NCBI RefSeq assembly: GCF_964204645.1
Contig: NC_134025.1
Span: forward strand, 3,477,001-3,541,000
DNA: 64,000 bases
Direction: 5' to 3'
Source: Tubulanus polymorphus
Taxonomy: Eukaryota > Nemertea > Palaeonemertea > Tubulaniformes > Tubulanidae
The position numbers were made by a program, and so were the translations under genes. Numbering within the stretch: position 1 is the first letter of the stretch; the number at the start of each line of letters is the position of its first letter. Shown here in pieces: positions 38,522 through 50,307 of this stretch. The notes under the pieces are model-generated. The model saw only the letters and a list, made by a program, of their open reading frames with translations, made no database searches and was not told where the DNA came from.

Positions 38522-41500
38522 GGTGCTGATGCTGGTGGTATAGATATGGATGTCATGAATGTATCAATAAAATGTGTGTGTAGTCCATTAGGTTACTGCG
38601 ATCCTGGCAAAGATTTCTGTCAGACAAATCGAACTGTAAGTTTTATTTTGAATTACTCGTAATAAATAATAGTTTTAACAAATTCCCATTTCAACTGAAC
38701 TATTTGTAATTTCTTGTTATTCGACTCTTATTGAAGTGTTTTTCTTCGCTGACCAAAAATGGAGCATTTGAACGAAATACGAAAGGTTGCATCGACACAT
38801 ATGAAAGATCGAAGATGAATTGTAAAGTTGGACCAACACCTGATGTAACTGTCGCTTGCTGTAGAACTGAGTTTTGTAATGATAATCTAACTCCGACATA
38901 CGCTCCTTTGACTGAAGGTATTTTGAGATAAATGTCTTTTATATTTAACTATGAAATGTGCTTGAAAGAAACACTGTGGTTTTTTTTGAATTGGCGGCTT
39001 TATTTTAAGTAAATGTGATATTGCTGTCCCCCTATAAGATAGCAATATAACTGGTTAGGATTAGGATTAGGAGAGTTAGGGCCCATTTTATAGGACTAGG
39101 TTAAGGTTTAGGACATGAAATGTTTGATTGTTTGAAGGGAAACTCAGAAGTCTAGTTTATAAACTTTTGATAAGTTGGAATCCTGAATTGTTTCTACAAT
39201 GCTGCCTTAGAGGTTCAGTACCTTGGTAGGTTTAGTGGGCATGCACGTTGTCGTTAACCTGTTGAAGAGGGGCCAGTTGCTCATTGTAAGGTTAACCATT
39301 GGATAAATACCATGGCAAGAAAGAAGCTTTCATGTCAACTATCCACTGGGTAAATTGAACCAACTTTCTGATCCCGGAATGAGTTACCTGGTATTTGATT
39401 CATTTAAGCGTCAGCATTATATCTACAACTGTATTCTATTTTTTAGTTCCAGGTGGTAATTTCATCGTACCGGGTCCGATGTATAGCAGTTTACAACTGG
39501 CGCTGGTCATCTGCATTCCTATATTAGTTTTATTTGTTCTGATCGCTGTCACAATCATCGTTATTCGAGCTATATTCAAACGTCGTATGGCTGTATTGAA
39601 AGCTCGTGAGAAACAACTCGACCGCGATTACGGAAATGACATACAAGCAACACTGATCGGTGACAGTACTTTGAAGGTATGAATATCCAATGCATGGTTC
39701 ACACCGATCTCGAAATTGGGGAATTTATTTTTCGCTGCTAGGGAAATAGGGAATTCTGAAATAAGTCTCTGATATTGAGTTTTTGGTGATTTGTTGTTCT
39801 GCCTGGTAACGAGTCACTCGTAGTGGCACAAGAGAAGAAACACCCTCCCCCTCCCCCACTGAGGATATCTGATTTATAATTTGTTTATTTTGTTGTAGGA
39901 TGTATTTGACCATTCATGCACATCAGGAAGTGGATCCGGGCTTCCTTTCCTCGTTCAGAGGACAGTCGCTAAACAGGTCACCCTCGTCGAAAACATCGGT
40001 AAATATTGATTTATTTATTGGAATCGTTTCTATCTAAATCAGCAGGGGTGAGATAGGTGTGAAAAAAACTCTTTAAAAGTTTTATTTTTCTCCATGAATT
40101 CCAGTTGCGCTAAAGTGTATGAACCCTGATCGATTATTGATGTAATCTCTCTCCGTTTTTAGGTAAAGGTCGCTACGGCGAAGTGTGGCGGGGACAATAT
40201 CAGGGTGAAAATGTCGCCGTGAAAATATTCTCATCGCGAGACGAAGCGTCGTGGGCGAGAGAAAGTGAGATTTACAATACGGTATTATTGCGTCACGAAA
40301 ACATTTTAGGATTTCTAGCCAGTGATATGACGAGTCGTAACTCATGCACGCAACTGTGGTTAATTACACATTATCACGAATATGGATCTCTTTATGACTA
40401 TTTGAATCGTTGCGTATTAGATCATCATCAGTTGTTGCGACTCGCGCATTCGGCGTCGGCCGGCGTCGTTCACTTGCACACGGAGATCTTCGGCACGCAA
40501 GGAAAGCCGGCGATCGCGCACAGGGATATCAAAACGAAAAACATTTTAGTGAAGAAGAGCGGTACGTGTTGTATCGCCGATCTCGGTTTGGCCGTCACTC
40601 ATTCTCAAAAGACGAACACAATCGATCTGGGAAATAACAATAAAGTCGGCACGAAGCGTTACATGGCTCCGGAGGTTTTAGATGAACGCATCAACTGCGG
40701 ATCGTTCGATTCGTTTAAATGTGTTGACGTGTATGCATTTGGATTAGTTATGTGGGAGGTTTGTCGTCGTACTATGACCGGAGGAGGTTAGTGTCTATGG
40801 ATACTCGTATCGATTTCAATATATAATTCAATATTTATTGATTATATGGAAAGAACCTACTGTAATCCATGTTAGAGTTATATATGTGCAAGTTGAATCA
40901 CTCGAAATTGCATTATCCAAGGGGCTAAAATAAGTCTCACAGTTGTAAATTGGCTAAAAAGATTCATTCAAATATAAAGATAATTCGGCGAAAATGATAT
41001 CTGATAATTACAACTGACAAAGGTTGATAGTATCGCCTGAAATATTTCTATATTTCAGGAAAATATTTAGATCTATTTCCGTAAGATCCATGAATTTGTT
41101 TCTATTTACTAGGAATAGTGGAAGAATATAAACCACCATTTTATGACGTGGTCCCGACCGACCCGAGCTTCGAAGATATGAGAAAAGTTATAGTCATCGA
41201 TCAACAAAGACCTACAATACTCAATAGATGGGCCAGTGATGAGGTGAATCGCTATAGATATATAATCCCACACCTAGAATCAAAAAGAAGAGTCAGTTAT
41301 ATTATCAGGCTATAGTTGAAATGTTGGATAAACTACTAGCTCAAGGAAATATTTCGAAATCTTTTTCATCGTAGTTTGTTGTAGTTATAATGTGCATTTA
41401 CTAATCGTCAATTTGTGAATTTCAGGTTTTGACACAAGTGGTGAAATTGATGAAAGAGTGCTGGTATCAGAATCCATGTGCTCGTTTAACTATGTTACGC

Positions 41501-41578
41501 GTGAAAAAAACCTTAGCTAAACTAATTGAAAAATTAGAGAAACAAGAAAACAAAGGCAAAGGTAAAACTGACAAATGA
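38522..41578 (+). CDS. ACVR1: TGF-beta/BMP type I receptor kinase, ALK1/ALK2 (saxophone) class; first exon missing
   Basis: Membrane Ser/Thr kinase that phosphorylates Smad1/5-type R-Smads after type II receptor activation. Exons: 38522-38635, 38737-38917, 39447-39676, 39899-39998, 40163-40786, 41113-41243, 41426-41578. The order is: cysteine-rich ectodomain ending in the CCRTEFCN box; one membrane segment ([20 protein letters not shown]); GS domain [15 protein letters not shown]; kinase with [34 protein letters not shown] and MAPEV. The L45 loop, [15 protein letters not shown], is the ALK1/ALK2 form, which separates it from ALK3/6 and ALK4/5/7. The signal-peptide exon was not found. The symbol denotes the ALK1/2 clade rather than one vertebrate paralogue. 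Confidence 0.9.
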
Positions 41579-43660
41579 AATCGGCTTCTATTCATCGAAT
41601 TCAACTTGGTTCGAGATCTGACTTTTGTTCATTTCTGTTTGAGTACCGGTATAAAAATTTCTGTTTTTGTCTTTCAGGTGAAATTGTGCTTGTATAGATG
41701 GAATAACCCCTTAGCTGAAATGTTGTTACTTGCTACTGTTAAATACCGCAGGAAATGTGTGGTGTCTTTAGCTTATTCACAGATGATTCCTAGTTCACCG
41801 TATTCGATCAAATCGAGTTTTCTGTTTTCCTCCAATGCAATGTCTTCCTTTGTTCGCCATTTCTGGCTACATTTATTTCATCAAAATCAAAACTTTAGAT
41901 GACGCATGTATGAAATCTACGTATTATACGGTTATATGAATAATGTGTTGTAAAAAACTTTATGTAAATGTTTAAAATAATGAAGATAATCATGTGAAAA
42001 AATGTCTTGTATCTCCTCTGAAATATTTTCATTTCAATTGAAACAAATTTACAGTTCATTTGATTATTTGAATGAGCGGTAAATTATATCTACCTAGAGA
42101 CCACAGGGGGCCATTTCATGGAACGAAGTTCAGATAATGCACACTTATACTGACACTGAAATGTAAAGCCATTCTTTGAAGCGGTCCCCAGAAGTGTATA
42201 TTTGTATAAAGATATGCATGCATGTGTTTTCGCTTCATTGTGAGAGATGACACACGTGTTCATTGGTTACTGTATAAAATTGTACATTATGATATTTAAT
42301 AGTAACTTATAGTAAGGGTAAGTTACATTTTGTACAGGCGATTATTGTATAAAATGGTGCTGCATTGTTGTCTACATATGATAATATACATGTTTTGTGT
42401 TACTTTTAATATCATCGTCATCCAGTAAAAGTTGTATTTTGATCATAGATAAGAACAATTGATTGATTTTGATTTAGTACTTAGTATGCGGCATTGAAAT
42501 ATCGTATCGCATGTACGATAGCGATACAATGATATTTTCATTTTCTAACACTTTTGATGTCAGTACAAGTAGATCGAAAGATTGCTGCTATATATTTGAC
42601 AGGGTTAGAAACGAAAAAAAAACTGGAATTATTAATTTGTAGTGCGAACGAGAGTTTGAAGAAGTCTTTAAAAGAACGAACTATTTTAGTTGATTGTGTA
42701 GATGCGGTATAGATGAATATTCAGGGAAAATATCATAGTAATGTATACGTTATTATATTATCTCACAGTATTTGTATGTATAGAATACATAATCACTGTT
42801 TACATGTAGTTAATCCTTTCAGACAAAATGATATGACAATCTGAACTGTTTATTTGTACTTATCATCGGTCAATTAAAAACACCACCACGCTCATTAAAC
42901 GAACAGTTTACACAGTTATGATACAGCATAAGAGATTTTAACTCCCGGTACAATTGAACAGACTGTCGATCATTAGAACAAATGTTTGAGTAATCCTTTA
43001 GATTTTGTTGTATTGTGTTGTTTAGAATCCTGCTGACTTCTATCCTGTGATGATGAATTTAGTACTGTATTTATTTGGGGAAGAAGTTTACGACTGACAC
43101 TCATTTATTTTTATGATGCAGGTCTAACTGTACTTTAATGATGCTCTCTGTGTCAAGAGAGTTTGTATTTTCTTCAATGAAGTTTACACTTGTTCTCCAT
43201 AAGATTATTGCTCTGTTCTATATATGTAAACGTATTGTATTTCGATTCGATGGAATTCATGAATATTTCATGTGGAAGGTTAAAATTAAAGCTTTTTAAC
43301 ATCTGTATAACGAATGCCAGTCAATATTGATGACATTTAAAATCAGTTCATACAAGCTTTTAGTTAAAGATCTGGCCACTAAGTAGCCTTAATGTTACTT
43401 GGCATTCTTTTTTTGTTTGCCACAAATAAGTTGTCCTCTTAAATGAGCAACTTGCAGATTTTTATGCTCGCGGGATTTGTATACTTTTTTACTCTTAGTC
43501 GATTTATGTTGAAATAAAATATATTAGTTTTCTTCATTTATGTCTTGTTTCTTTGTTTGTATGAGAATGGTCACACAGGGTCTGCTCATGGATGAAACAT
43601 ATTCCAACCAAGTCATGTATATAACGATAAACGACAAAAACCGACATTAACCGTAAATGA
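41579..43660 (+). other. Long 3' UTR and spacer of the ALK1/2 receptor
   Basis: AT-rich non-coding sequence, no gene recognised. A poly(A) signal, AATAAA, lies at 43513-43518. A 98-codon open frame at 41606-41902 follows an acceptor-like TTTCAG but has no recognisable similarity and is probably chance. Confidence 0.5.
43513..43518 (+). terminator. Poly(A) signal candidate of the ALK1/2 receptor
   Basis: AATAAA in GAAATAAAATAT, followed by a T/GT-rich stretch (TTTCTTTGTTTG) of the kind seen downstream of cleavage sites. Confidence 0.5.
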
Positions 43661-43661
43661 T

Positions 43662-43745
43662 ATGGTAGCACTGGACAGGTGGAGCAGGGCGTCGGATATA
43701 TTTGTACACTGGGGTGTCCCGAGTTTGAACCTAGTTCCAGGTAAT
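43662..43745 (+). repeat. Possible tRNA-derived SINE remnant
   Basis: A-box-like TGGACAGGTGG followed about 60 nt later by B-box-like GAGTTTGAACC. No acceptor stem pairing. Weak evidence, between two convergent gene 3' ends. Confidence 0.3.
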
Positions 43746-43886
43746 TATCTAGAGGATCTCCTGGGTTTGCACATGGTAGATACTGATGCTGATTCTGTGG
43801 TCCTGATACTTAACAGGATGAAACCCGATAATTGCAGATATTGATTCAGAGTTGTAGCAAAGAAACTGAATACAGTTAAGAAAAGC

Positions 43887-43892
43887 TTTATT
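43887..43892 (-). terminator. Poly(A) signal candidate of the MAGUK gene
   Basis: AATAAA on the minus strand, about 1.3 kb beyond the stop codon at 45204. Confidence 0.45.
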
Positions 43893-44404
43893 TGAATTTG
43901 ATTATTACATTATAAAACAGGCAAGAATCCAAGCAAGAAATAAATCGTCTGGATAGGTTTATATTTGATGGATGGATAATAAATATCTCAATGAATTAAC
44001 AATATGATCATATAATAGTGGACTTAATCATATAGCAATTAATTAAATGGGAAACATGATTGGAAAACCTAAGCTCGTTGAGTTGACTTTTTCTAATTCA
44101 GCTAATAACATGCAACAACATAAACCATAAACTACATTTGTCAAATACTCAAACAAATAATTATAAGGTGGCGTCACAGCCAGGACAAAGGATTAACCGA
44201 AACATCTCAAACAAAAAAAGTCAAATCGCCGATACATGTTAAACAGGCCTAATAAGCAAATCCTTCGTGAAGTTGGTATTTCTTTTTCAACTTTAAACAC
44301 AATCAAAATCCTGTGGAATAGAACTAACAGAACCTACAACACACATTTACAAAAGCTACACTACCATCTTAATATATTATACTCATAATGTTGATATATA
44401 AAAA

Positions 44405-44430
44405 TATGTGATATATATATATATATAATA
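44405..44430. repeat. (TA)n microsatellite in the MAGUK 3' UTR
   Basis: Alternating AT run of about 20 bases. Confidence 0.85.
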
Positions 44431-45203
44431 TCAATAATAAATGTACAATGTAGGTATAGTCCTTATATAATTCATTTATAAATTCATTTTTTACTTTTAA
44501 TGACTTGGATAATCTAAGGTAATATGCTCAAAACCTTAGGCAAAATGGTTTTTACATCGCATTTGTATCATGATCTGATATAAAATGGCCCCAACCATTA
44601 ACATTTGCTCGCCAAAATCAATAATGTATATAATCAAACAGTTTATAAAATCCCTAACCTGAACAAGCATCAGTAGACAATATAAAAATGTTTTGAGTGC
44701 AAAGTGTATGAAGATATGTATCATAATAGATAGAGAAGTCAGTTGTACAGAACTATACATATTGATTAAATATATTGAGCCATGATTCTTGAAATTATAG
44801 TTAAGTGCCCATGATGATTGAGATACCGTTCTACTTCTCAAAATACCACAATTTGAAAATTCACGAAATAATGAAGAATTGTCCATTCAGGACACATATT
44901 TCATTTTCATAGTTCAACAATGACTTATCGAGGTTTTCATTTCATCAAGCCATAGAAATAGGAAATGGAATGTCAATCTATGCGTCATTTTCAAAACAGT
45001 GAGGACGGTACAGTGTCTTAGTAAGAGGACTGAATTTTGAAATTTTCAATAAAAATACATTCTAAACAGTATTTGGACGGGCTATGAATTTACTGACGAA
45101 TAATAAATAATTTGAACAAAATACAAATATGAAAATCGCAAATATTGGCTCGCACAAACCAGCACCGAATGTGACTTTCAGGAAGCCACGTTTCTTTGTG
45201 GTA

Positions 45204-48200
45204 TTAGTAAACCCAGTTAACCGGAACCCACTGCGGTTCAGTGATCAACGTTTCCATGTTTTCAATCAGAGATCTGTAAGTTTCTTCCATGTTATCGTTG
45301 ACTATAATGCAATCGAAGTAATGTCGGAACTGTCGTTCAATACGTGCGCTTTCATCGACGGTGCGAATAAAATCGCGTTCCTGAAAAATGTAAGTATATC
45401 ATGTACCGATTCATTCATAACAACTCTTTTTTTAAATGGATGATTGTTCAAATTGCTTACGTTATAAAACTTCTGAGTGACGCCCTCAGCCCGACCTAAT
45501 TCGAACATATTCCTCAGGATTTCGATACTCGGCGCAGCGACAAACACGATGTAAGGCATGAATTCAGCTGTCTTTAACATATTGATCGACTGAAACAAAT
45601 AACAAGAATAATCTGACGATTACCTAAACTGAATTCTCCAATAGTGTCAACAATTCAGAAATCTGATAAATATCTATTAACCTGGGCATTACAATCGACG
45701 ATACAAATCTTGCCACGTTGTATTACACCTCGGATTGTATCCAACTTCACACCGTACATATTACCATGGAATTCACCGTGTTCGAGAAACTTATCATTCC
45801 TGATGTCTTCTTCCATTTGTTCTCGCGACGAGAAGAAATAGTTGATGCCATGTTCTTCGCCACCTCGCGGTGCACGGGATGTATCTATGAAAATAATACA
45901 CCAATGGTTTTCAAGAATAAACTAATGAATGCAACAGAAATACTTGAATGTGGTATTCACCACGTTTGTCTCCCAGGGGTAAGCCTAAACCTAAACCTAA
46001 ATCTCAACTCTCACAAGTTTCAGAAAAAATCATTCCGTATTGACACACTGACTGAAATAAGATGTCTCTTCACTGTGGATAAATAGCCCTAATGAGTGAT
46101 ATTGAGTTCTGTTTTAACGTACGTGGAATAGCTGTTCCAAATGTTTTGGGACTGTGTTCTAGAAGCAAATCTTTCAGTGATCGACGACCAACACCAGGAG
46201 CACCGACTAACACTAACGTTTTCCTCTGGAAAGGCGGTAGTCGCGTAACTTCTTCATAAATCATAATATCAGCACCATCGAGCTCTGTAAGAAATAACAA
46301 ATCATGTAGCGGTAATGCGTATCATCTTTAAAGGGATCACGTTTAAATTAAAGATTATTATTACCTGAACTTTTATTTGTACTGTACATTTTCTTCTTCT
46401 TTTTCTTGGATGACATACCGCAGAACACTGAAAATACAATCAGTTTGCAATTTGAAATTACAGTAATAGCTTTTACCTTAAAACTGTTCTTACTACAATA
46501 TATCACATATTATGCTTACATGATTTGCTTGTATAATCATATTCAGGGCGAACAAATGCTTTACGTCTTTCTTCGAGAGCTTGGGATGGAATGAGACCAG
46601 CCCGGCAATCATCTGTCACTCTCTTTGCCTAAAATATTCATATTCACGGAAACCTACCGATATATCCATTGTAGAAATTTCAACATTGCGTATCAATAAT
46701 TGATTCAAAACCGTACCTGCCACCAAGAATTATCATCCATATTCAAAATCTGTAAAATGTCACCTTCCGAAAATGGTAAACCAGCTTCTTTACACGGTAT
46801 CAGTGTATCTTTTGATGGATCGTATGCGAAATGAGTTTTCACAAATATCTAAAGATTATGAAAAATAAAACTATTACATACATGTGTACATGTATTACAG
46901 CGGACAGGACATTATTTCAGCAAATAAGAATATTGATAGATAGCTTTATCCTGATTCAATTAATCCCATGATCAGTTTCATTCAAGCTAATTCAGTACAC
47001 CGATAGAAATTCCTGAACAAGACTTGACGGTGTCAAAACTATTTTTTCATTGATGGTTTGAATGAAAAGAATAAATTTTTCATAATTCTTTATCCCGTTG
47101 ATGTAAAATTTCCAGCATGAAAATCGCAACATGCAAAGAATGCAAGAATTTGCGTGACAATCAACTGTCTGAACATAGTGACCCGTGCATAGATTGAATC
47201 ATTGTGTCGGTGATATATCGTTAAAAGCAAATAGGAATGAAAATCATTTGAAGATATATCACTTGAAGTAGATATGTACTTCAGGGTTCATAGGGAGGAA
47301 AAAATAGGGAATCCAAGGGTGTACCGTATTCTTATCATCTGTTTCTTCTTTGATAGGTTGCTATAGATAACAATTATACATAATAAGAAAAATATTCGCA
47401 GCACATTTTGAATCCAAACTAATCAAGATAATCTGTGTAAAAACAAATGTACTCGTGTGTGGGTAATTAGGTACAGGAGAACTATCAATAACATACACAC
47501 ATTGGTGCTACCTGAGAGTATTACTACTTAGCTAAAAAATGGTAATGTACGACTACACAAGGGTTTAACCTCGATAAAAAAAATAAGACACCGAGACAAA
47601 TATAAGCAACATTTATGTTACCTTCTACAAAGATGGATCTACGATTCCCCGGTTGCTCAATACTCTTACAGTCTCGATAGTCTGATAAAAGATAATTACC
47701 CCTACCTGAGGAGTGTTGGTTTCGGACTTTGTCGACGGAATTATCTTAAGTGTGATACTGCCGTAACTAGCTTTCTTCACAATGTCCATCATCTGTTCAG
47801 GAGTGTTGACCACCTGACCATTAATCTCCTTGATAATATCCCCAACATGCAGTAAACCTAATCAAACAAAAACTAAAAGTAAATCATTCGACGAACTTTA
47901 GTTCAGATTCAGTACAGACTTCATGTTCTAAGTAAGTGTTGATAGTTAGATATATTTGTTATCTACTGATTGGCTCGAAGAACATTAAGCATTGATCAGT
48001 ACATTTACCGGTAATTACCATATTAACTGAAAATAAGGATTGAACCACATAAAAAACAAGGATGATAGTGGACAAAAACCAGATACCTACACCGGTGGAT
48101 AAATTGGTAGATAGATTCACCAGTATGTGTGTGTGTATGTGTGATGATTGAGTTTCATGGATATTGATGATAAATGCAACTCAAAAGGTCAACACATGCT

Positions 48201-50307
48201 CAGTGGTACACCTATATATTATACAAAACAACTAAAGCACAATTCGATGACTATATGTATGTAACAGTTCACATAATGAAATATACCGTTACATTGTACC
48301 AGTAGAGATTAATCAAATAACTATGGTATCCTCATGCAAACAACATGCATCGCAGATGTGTTTCGACTATAGCAAATAATTGTTCATGTTTTGATGCGGA
48401 TATTTTGCCCAAATGACTATACATGTATCTAACAGACAGCTGTAGTTGTCACAAGAACACAATGTTCGTTTACCTTGTCTGTGAATTGAGCCGTTAACGA
48501 AAATTCGAGCAATAATAAGTTGACCGTGTTGAGCTGTAACTGTGATTCCCTAGCACGAGAAAATAATATCATCGCGCTTTTTACTAACTACAATGTTGTT
48601 ACGATGATTTTTTTTTTTTTCGATAAAAGAAAATAAACTAAGAGAAATCAAAGAAATCATCCATATCCAAGACCATCAACCCATAAAACTAAAATACCAC
48701 TACTGGAAAGATTTTAAATCAGTTCAATTCGTTATGATTAGAAATATTATTGAGCGTAGGTCATATAAATAGCAAGAACAACCCGATTGTTAGAAAACAA
48801 TCCTGTATTATTCAAAACGCTACCTCTTGATGGTCGTATTATGCGATAAATTTGACGTACAATTCATAAATAAGAGGAGAGTGAAGTTAGGGGTTTAGTG
48901 CATTAATGTAACTCATCATTCAAAGAACAGAACATAAGACCGTTAGTGAATGTACTAATTATTTGAAATGATTGCCAGGTTCTGTTCATTAAATGAATAC
49001 GCAGTAAATATACCAGAACTAATCTAATCAACTACACACTACCAATCAACGATAAACTAAAACCACACATTGATTAAAAGGAAAGAGCAAAGATTATTAG
49101 TGAAGATGATGGCGAGGTACCTTGACGTTCGATAAAACTGTCACTCATAATACGCGCTACAACTAGATCACCTTCTTCTTTAACTACAGTAATTCCCTAT
49201 ATCATAAAAATAGAATCCGCATACTTTCATCGAAGAATGAAAAACAATTTGACATAAACGTTATTTCAAATATAGTCCTCTTATCACCTCTAAAAATAAC
49301 GCTAACAAATCGGAAACACTTATTAAAGCAAATCGACGCATAACTTCCAATAAATTACATGTTTTAATGAAAACAACCAAAAGTTAAAACTGTAATCTGA
49401 GAAAACACATCTCTTCATTCATAAGGCATGCGTAGATCTCCCGGACATGGAATATCAAACATTTCCTTAAAAATGGTTACATACCAAGGGTTCATTTGCA
49501 GCTTTTCTAATTCCAATCATCTTTGCCTCTTGTTGCGCTTTGGGGGTACGGTTATCGAGACCCTGTGGTTGGGAAACTGTTTCAGCTACAAATGACTCAA
49601 CAAGTGGATCGTACGTTTTACTAGCAACGTCATCATGAGTTTCCAATAATGACTAAAAGTATAAAACAGAAAGCTATATCAACCATAGGTATCGACAAAC
49701 AAAGACAGATGAAACTAGGGTCCAGGGACACCAGGCTCACTTAGTGAAGAAATGCATGACAGAACAGGTGAAAAAGATAAGGTATGGAATCGATCATAAT
49801 GATAGTTCATTCATACTCACCCTAACATAAAGATTCGTCAATAACTTGCGAAGTTCTTCAGCTCTGATATCCTTATTCACTTCATCATCTATTTCGACCA
49901 ATACATCTTTGAATAATGCCAGTGAATCTGAAGTCACTGCATCTGGTAATTCGTCCACATCCAACTCATCATGAGTCTTAGGAGAAATGAAAAACAAATT
50001 TCATGCAGAATTTCTAAATCAGTTAACTGCTGGAGTCTTTTAAACGCAACATACCTTCATCAATGCCATCAATGCCGGGTCATTAAGGAAATTCTGTAGG
50101 AACTCAACGTCTTCATTGTCAGTCATATCCAATTCATCCATAGCTGATCTTACATGTTCGAGGGCAACTTAAAAAGAATGAATGTTCATTTGAAAACAAT
50201 TAATTTCTGCAAAAGCCTCAACATTTTCTATAACTGAGTTAAGACCATTGAGAAAGTTTCTTGCACCTACCTTCCCCAGACTCTTCTGGACTAGCAGCAC
50301 CAGGCAT
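45204..50307 (-). CDS. PALS2: MAGUK scaffold of the PALS2/MPP2-MPP6 (varicose) family
   Basis: Scaffold at cell junctions; fly varicose is needed for septate junctions. Exons (high to low): 50307-50271, about 50166-50055, 49979-49820, 49655-49487, 49196-49121 or 48549-48474, 47857-47706, 46857-46720, 46628-46530, 46428-46372, 46285-46126, 45883-45682, 45590-45463, about 45391-45204. Domain order: short N-terminus [12 protein letters not shown]; two L27 helices ([36 protein letters not shown]); PDZ ([23 protein letters not shown]); SH3 ([10 protein letters not shown] to DNSWWQ); a KKKKKKMYS hook; guanylate-kinase-like domain. In the latter the P-loop is [10 protein letters not shown], with Arg for the catalytic Lys, as expected of a non-catalytic MAGUK. 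It ends [12 protein letters not shown], matching the MPP2/MPP6 C-terminus. Confidence 0.92.
45982..46005 (+). repeat. Short telomere-like (CCTAAA)n tract in a MAGUK intron
   Basis: Three CCTAAA-type units in a row. A TTAGGA/TTAGGG-like run also occurs at 39052-39080. Both are very short. Confidence 0.6.
47325..47360 (-). other. PALS2: Candidate 36-nt microexon between PDZ and SH3 of the MAGUK
   Basis: An open block [12 protein letters not shown], phase 0 at both ends, lies between the PDZ exon (ending 47706, phase 0) and the SH3 exon (starting 46857, phase 0). The acceptor TTATCTATAG is good; the donor GTACAC is weak. The PDZ-SH3 linker varies between MAGUK isoforms, so an optional insertion is plausible but unproven. 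Confidence 0.35.
48474..48549 (-). other. PALS2: MAGUK PDZ alternative exon 5b
   Basis: 76-nt exon reading [19 protein letters not shown] then GSIHRQ, same size and phases as 5a, with TAG acceptor and GTAAAC donor. Inclusion of both (152 nt) would break the frame, so only one can be used in a productive mRNA. Confidence 0.9.
49121..49196 (-). other. PALS2: MAGUK PDZ alternative exon 5a
   Basis: 76-nt exon reading [19 protein letters not shown] then SFIERQ, phase 0 in and phase 1 out, with TAG acceptor and GTACCT donor. It encodes the PDZ carboxylate-binding loop and second strand. It shares 13 of 25 residues with exon 5b at 48474. Confidence 0.9.
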
